Source: Paenibacillus soyae
GTDB taxonomy: Bacteria; Bacillota; Bacilli; Paenibacillales; Paenibacillaceae
Assembly: GCF_024623455.1 (NCBI RefSeq)
Contig: NZ_JANIPJ010000016.1
Span: forward strand, 124,001-188,000
DNA: 64,000 bases
Reading direction: 5' to 3'
Part shown: positions 60,201 through 64,000 of the stretch, piece after piece
How positions within the stretch are numbered: position 1 is the stretch's first letter
How the letters are laid out: each line of letters begins with the position of its first letter
Notes under the pieces: generated by a model
Seen by the model: the letters and a program-made list of their open reading frames with translations, nothing else
Told to the model about the DNA's origin: nothing
Databases searched by the model: none
Made by a program: the position numbers and the translations under genes

Positions 60201-61106
60201 ATGATGATAAAAGATAAATATCGACTCTTTCTGATGGCGTTGCCATTCCTGGCGCTGGCTTTTGTATTCTGCTATCTGCCGCTGTACGGATGGATTTATG
60301 CCTTCTACGATTACCGGCCCGGTATCCCGTTAGCTCAGTCGGAATTTATGGGCTTCGAGTGGTTCACCTCCATGGTATCCAACGAGGTGCAGAGAGAAGA
60401 GGTCATGCGAGTATTACGGAACACGTTTGCCATAAGTACTCTGAATATTCTGACTTCTGTATTGCCCGTTATCTTTGCGGTGTTCCTGGCGGAGCTGCGG
60501 AGCGCCAAGTTCAAGAAGCTCGTGCAAACGCTCACAACGCTGCCGAACTTCATCAGCTGGGTGCTTGTCTATTCGTTCGCGTTCATGCTGTTCTCCGTCA
60601 ATAACGGCTTCATCAACAATTTGCTGCTGGATCTGGGATGGATCTCCGAGCCGCTCAACATTCTCGCTTCGGATGACCATACTTGGCTGAGCATGACCCT
60701 GTGGAGCGTATGGAAAGGTCTCGGGTGGGGCGCGATCATGTATATTGCCGCCATCATGGGCATCGATCAGGAAATTTACGAAGCGGCGAGAGTGGACGGC
60801 GCCGGCCGGTTCCGACTCATGTGGCACGTGACGATCCCGGGCATTATGCCGACGTTCTTCGTCCTGCTGCTGCTCTCGATCGGCAACTTCATCAATAACG
60901 GCATGGAGCAGTTCTACGTGTTCCAAAACGCAATGAACATGCACAATATCGAGGTTCTCGACTTGTACGTGTACAACATCGGCATGACGAATTCCAATTT
61001 CGGCTTCGCGACGGCCGTCAGCTTGCTGAAGTCGCTGGTCAGCCTGTTCCTATTGTTCATCGCCAATAGCATGTCGAAGGTCATCCGCGGCGAAAGCATC
61101 TTTTAG
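60201..61106 (+). CDS. Sugar ABC transporter permease (LplB/UgpA type)
   Basis: Permease of 301 residues with six helices. The EAA loop reads EIYEAARVDGAGRFRLMWHVTIPG and identifies the polysaccharide-importer subfamily. GAGGGGGAG precedes ATG 60201; ATG 60204 is a close alternative. The partner permease follows in 20 bases. The ATPase is missing from the unit and is probably the shared MsmX/UgpC-type one elsewhere. Confidence 0.92.
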   Translation: MMIKDKYRLFLMALPFLALAFVFCYLPLYGWIYAFYDYRPGIPLAQSEFMGFEWFTSMVSNEVQREEVMRVLRNTFAISTLNILTSVLPVIFAVFLAELRSAKFKKLVQTLTTLPNFISWVLVYSFAFMLFSVNNGFINNLLLDLGWISEPLNILASDDHTWLSMTLWSVWKGLGWGAIMYIAAIMGIDQEIYEAARVDGAGRFRLMWHVTIPGIMPTFFVLLLLSIGNFINNGMEQFYVFQNAMNMHNIEVLDLYVYNIGMTNSNFGFATAVSLLKSLVSLFLLFIANSMSKVIRGESIF

Positions 61107-61126
61107 ATAAAGGAGACATACAGCCT

Positions 61127-62011
61127 ATGCCCGTCAAAGAGAAATTTACGATGTTCCACTTCGTGAACTATGCCGCGTTCGCGATGATTACGCTGATCTG
61201 CGTGTTTCCCTTCTATTATTTGTTCATCAACACGATCAGCAACAACGATCTGAGCAGCAGAGGGCTCGTCATGTTCTATCCGAAGGACATTCACTGGACG
61301 AACTATGCGGACGTGTTCCGAATTCCCGGCCTCGGACAGGCGGCGCTCATCTCGGTGTTCCGCACGGTGCTTGGCACCGTTCTGACGGTTGCGGCGTCGG
61401 CGTTCCTCGGCTATCTGTTCACTAAGCAAATGTGGGGACGCAGCTTCTGGTACCGGTTTCTGGTTATCACCATGTACTTCAACGCCGGCCTAATTCCGTG
61501 GTACTTGACGATGCTGCAGCTTGGCTTGACCAATAACTTCCTGGCGTATATATTGCCGGCCATCGTACAGCCGTTCTTCATCATTCTGGTCAAAACCTTT
61601 GTCGAATCGACGCCGCTTGCCCTTCAGGAGTCGGCGCAGATCGACGGGGCCGGCATTCTTACGATTTTCGCCAAAATCATCTTTCCGTTAATTACGCCGA
61701 TCCTGGCAACCATTGCGATCTTCTCCGCGGTGACCCAGTGGAACAGCTTCACGGACACGTTGTTCCTGATTACGGATCAAAATTTGTTCACGCTGCAGTT
61801 CATCCTGTACCGCTATATGAACGAAGCGACGTCCATCGCCCAGCTCATGAAGCAGTCTACCGGCGCGATGGTGGATATTAGCAACATGGCCACGCCGACC
61901 TCGATCCAGACGACTGTCTCGATGGTTGTAGTGCTGCCGATTTTGCTGGTGTATCCGTTCTTCCAACGGTTTTTCGTCAAAGGCATTATGATCGGCGCCG
62001 TTAAAGGGTAA
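61127..62011 (+). CDS. Sugar ABC transporter permease (LplC/YtcP type)
   Basis: Second permease of 294 residues, six helices. The EAA loop reads ALQESAQIDGAGILTIFAKIIFP (part). The C-terminal VYPFFQRFFVKGIMIGAVKG is characteristic of LplC/YtcP. It is paired with the upstream permease in one operon. Confidence 0.93.
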   Translation: MPVKEKFTMFHFVNYAAFAMITLICVFPFYYLFINTISNNDLSSRGLVMFYPKDIHWTNYADVFRIPGLGQAALISVFRTVLGTVLTVAASAFLGYLFTKQMWGRSFWYRFLVITMYFNAGLIPWYLTMLQLGLTNNFLAYILPAIVQPFFIILVKTFVESTPLALQESAQIDGAGILTIFAKIIFPLITPILATIAIFSAVTQWNSFTDTLFLITDQNLFTLQFILYRYMNEATSIAQLMKQSTGAMVDISNMATPTSIQTTVSMVVVLPILLVYPFFQRFFVKGIMIGAVKG

Positions 62012-62135
62012 TGGCTCTTGTCAGCTAATTTCGATAAAGGAGGTGAGGCTTGAGCGCGACGCGCGGTATTCCAAGTAAGGCAGGCTTGACCTAATAAAGG
62101 TGATCGCTACGTATTCAAGGGGAGGATATGTCCAC

Positions 62136-63905
62136 ATGAAAAAGAGAATAGTGAGCTCCACGCTTCTGATCTTGACCTGCGCCATCATGATCTTTACATC
62201 CGCATGCAGCAACGGCAATAATGGCGGCAATTCGAACAGCTCCGGGACAGGCGCCGAGGCTGGCAATAACGCGGCAGGCGGGGAGCGAGAGGAGATTACG
62301 ATCGACGTGTTCTCCATGCTTGCCAACTACGCAGGCGAGCAGCCAGGCTGGTTCGCGAAGCTGGTCAAGGACAAATTCAATATCAAGCTGAACATCATCG
62401 CTTCCAACCTGGCCGGCGGCCAGCAAAAAATCGCGACGATGATGGCTTCCGGAGACATGGGCGACCTCGTCGTATTCGGCAGCAACGGCAAGGACTACCA
62501 AGACGCGATCAAAGCCGGCTTGCTCCTCGACTGGACGAAGGACGACCTGCTTAATCAATACGGGCAAGGCATGCTGGAGAACGCTCCCGAGGCAATCGAA
62601 GCGAACAAAAAACAATTCGGCGGCGGCACGGCCGTATACGGAATCGGCTTCGACGTCGGAACGGGCGAAGGTCCATCCGAAGGCGCGACGATGACGTACG
62701 GACCCAATCTTCGCTGGGACCTGTACCAGAAGCTCGGAAGTCCCGAGATCAAGACGTTGAACGACTACCTGCCGGTACTGAAGCAGATGCAGGAGCTGGA
62801 GCCCAAGAGTGAATCCGGACGACCGACTTACGGCATCTCCCTATGGTCGGATTGGGACGGCAATTACATGACGCTGGCCAAGGTTGTCGCGCAGTTCTAC
62901 GGATACAACGAGGGTGACGGCCTGAACCCGGCCGGCTTGATTCTTACTCATCAGAACAAGGATGAATATCAAGGCGTGCTCGACGAGGACGGGCATTATC
63001 TGGAAGGCTTGAAGTTCTATTACGACGCCAACCAGATGGGACTGCTCGACCCGGACTCCCTGACGCAGAAGTTCTCCGACGTGTCGAGCAAGTTCCAGGA
63101 CGGTCAAATTCTGTTCTCCCACTTCCCGTGGGTAGACAACGCTTATAACACGCCGGAACGCACGGCGCAGGGCAAAGGACTGGCGCTCGTGCCATTCTCG
63201 GAGGAGAAGATTACGTCCTATGGTCAAAGCCCTTATGGCGGCAACCGGGTATGGGCGATCGGCTCGAAGGCGAAGGATCCGGGCAGAATCATGGAATTCC
63301 TCGGCTGGCTGTACTCTCCGGAAGGCGTGATGGAAGCGAACTACGGTCCGAAAGGTCTGGCTTGGGATATCGACGAGAACGGCAAGCCGTTCGTCACGGA
63401 GTTCGGCTGGAAGGCATTGCCCGCCAACGCGGAGCCGGTGCCTGCGGAATACGGCGGCGGCACGTTCAAGGACGGCATGAATCAGATTAACAATACGACG
63501 CTGAAGCTGACGAACATTCATCCGGAGACAGGCGAGCCTTACGACTACAACATCTGGAATTCCACGCTGAACCACAATCCGGATCCGGTCACCAAGAGCT
63601 GGCGGGAAGCGATGGGCGTCATGACGGCGAAGGACTATTTCGTGAAGAACGATATGATCGAAGTATCGAAGCCGTTCTTCACGACGGAGACGCCTGCCAC
63701 CCCGTCAGCCCATATCCAGCAGAAGACAACCGGCATCGGCAAGATCATCAAGGAATATTCCTGGAAAATGATCTACGCGAAGAGCGATGACGAATATAAT
63801 AAGCTGAAGGAAGAGATGATCTCAAAGGCGAAGGGCCTCGGCTATGACGAGGTGATCCAATACGAAGTGGAGCTGGCGGAGAAAACCGTGTTCCCTCATC
63901 GATAA
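62136..63905 (+). CDS. Solute-binding lipoprotein of the same importer (second)
   Basis: Lipoprotein of 589 residues. The signal ends in IFTSACSNG with the lipidated Cys near residue 24; a Gly/Asn/Ser-rich linker follows. The mature domain is an extracellular solute-binding type-1 protein (LGWLYSPEGVMEANYGPKG at about 390-408). GGGGAGG precedes ATG 62136. It is clearly different in sequence from the binding protein at 58406. Oligosaccharides of xylan or related polymers are plausible substrates given the nearby GH43 enzyme. Confidence 0.9.
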   Translation: MKKRIVSSTLLILTCAIMIFTSACSNGNNGGNSNSSGTGAEAGNNAAGGEREEITIDVFSMLANYAGEQPGWFAKLVKDKFNIKLNIIASNLAGGQQKIATMMASGDMGDLVVFGSNGKDYQDAIKAGLLLDWTKDDLLNQYGQGMLENAPEAIEANKKQFGGGTAVYGIGFDVGTGEGPSEGATMTYGPNLRWDLYQKLGSPEIKTLNDYLPVLKQMQELEPKSESGRPTYGISLWSDWDGNYMTLAKVVAQFYGYNEGDGLNPAGLILTHQNKDEYQGVLDEDGHYLEGLKFYYDANQMGLLDPDSLTQKFSDVSSKFQDGQILFSHFPWVDNAYNTPERTAQGKGLALVPFSEEKITSYGQSPYGGNRVWAIGSKAKDPGRIMEFLGWLYSPEGVMEANYGPKGLAWDIDENGKPFVTEFGWKALPANAEPVPAEYGGGTFKDGMNQINNTTLKLTNIHPETGEPYDYNIWNSTLNHNPDPVTKSWREAMGVMTAKDYFVKNDMIEVSKPFFTTETPATPSAHIQQKTTGIGKIIKEYSWKMIYAKSDDEYNKLKEEMISKAKGLGYDEVIQYEVELAEKTVFPHR

Positions 63906-63932
63906 TCGAATCCACAATATCGGGTAATAAAA

Positions 63933-63961
63933 GAGCATCCTGGACTAGATCCGGGATGCTC
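63933..63961 (-). terminator. Terminator for a minus-strand gene beyond the window
   Basis: GAGCATCCTGG pairs with CCGGGATGCTC (one G-T). Only on the minus strand is it followed by T residues (TTTTATT), so it probably ends a gene arriving from the right. Confidence 0.55.
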
Positions 63962-64000
63962 AGACTGTTAACGAAGCCCAAGCGGTAAGAGATTAAGGGT

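Noticed and set aside
63933..63961. Terminator of the last binding-protein gene
   Set aside because: There is no T run on the plus strand after the stem; the T run is on the minus strand, so it is assigned to a gene beyond the right edge.
1..64000. CRISPR array, insertion sequence, tRNA, rRNA, prophage or integron
   Set aside because: I looked for regular direct repeats with spacers, transposase or integrase motifs, and RNA-gene signatures and saw none. tRNA genes could still escape a reading by eye.

Overview
The window looks like a chromosomal segment of a spore-forming member of the Paenibacillaceae (Paenibacillus, Cohnella or a close relative). The signs are moderately GC-rich DNA with strong Gram-positive ribosome binding sites (GGAGG), many lipoprotein solute-binding proteins, YesM/AraC two-component pairs, a DUF3231 protein and a very large S-layer-anchored amylase. 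The genus is inferred from gene content; no rRNA or tRNA gene was found to confirm it.

Region 1 (1-5487) is a dipeptide/oligopeptide ABC transporter operon: two ATPases (the first cut by the window edge), two permeases and a lipoprotein binding protein. A hairpin element (5518-5576) separates it from region 2.

Region 2 (5625-16441) is the most notable part: ten tightly packed genes on one strand. They encode an amino-group carrier protein of the LysW type, a LysX-type carrier ligase, a small catalytically dead DegT-like protein, a full DegT/DnrJ/EryC1/StrS aminotransferase, a LysY/ArgC-type reductase, a single-chain fusion of a LysZ-type kinase with a LysK-type M20 hydrolase, a transketolase split into two subunits, an MFS transporter, an ATP-grasp ligase resembling L-amino-acid ligases, and a flavodoxin-fold reductase. 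LysW machinery together with a split transketolase and an aminotransferase matches the logic known from Streptomyces for making 2,6-diamino-5,7-dihydroxyheptanoic acid (DADH), the precursor of vazabitide and ficellomycin-type compounds. The adjacent ligase and exporter suggest a small peptide product. I read this as a candidate secondary-metabolite pathway, not lysine or arginine biosynthesis.

Region 3 (16451-23340) is mixed: a DUF488 protein, a LysR regulator divergent from a DHA2-type drug exporter, the sensor-only stump of a histidine kinase, a second MFS transporter, a cupin, a small unknown protein and a patatin-like lipase. Region 4 (23572-29018) handles storage alpha-glucan: GlgC, a neopullulanase-type GH13 enzyme and a glycogen phosphorylase. 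Region 5 (29204-33905) holds a DUF3231 protein and a ComP-like sensor kinase with a NarL-type regulator and a membrane protein. Region 6 (34048-41565) has a GH35 beta-galactosidase divergent from an AraC regulator, and the 1445-residue cell-wall amylase with a catabolite-repression (cre) site upstream.

Region 7 (42065-48857) has a double TM2-like membrane protein with a partner, an OmpR/HK pair, a four-helix membrane protein, and a PadR-controlled operon with a pentapeptide-repeat protein and a DrrAB-type ABC exporter. Region 8 (48866-52702) is an AraC regulator divergent from a three-gene L-fucose/L-rhamnose-type catabolic set (lactonase, aldo-keto reductase, zinc dehydrogenase). Region 9 (52769-63905) is a GH43 glycosidase divergent from an ArsR-type regulator, followed by a YesM/YesN two-component pair and an LplABC-like sugar importer with two different binding proteins and no ATPase of its own.

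No CRISPR array, insertion sequence, transposase, integrase, rRNA or tRNA gene was seen.
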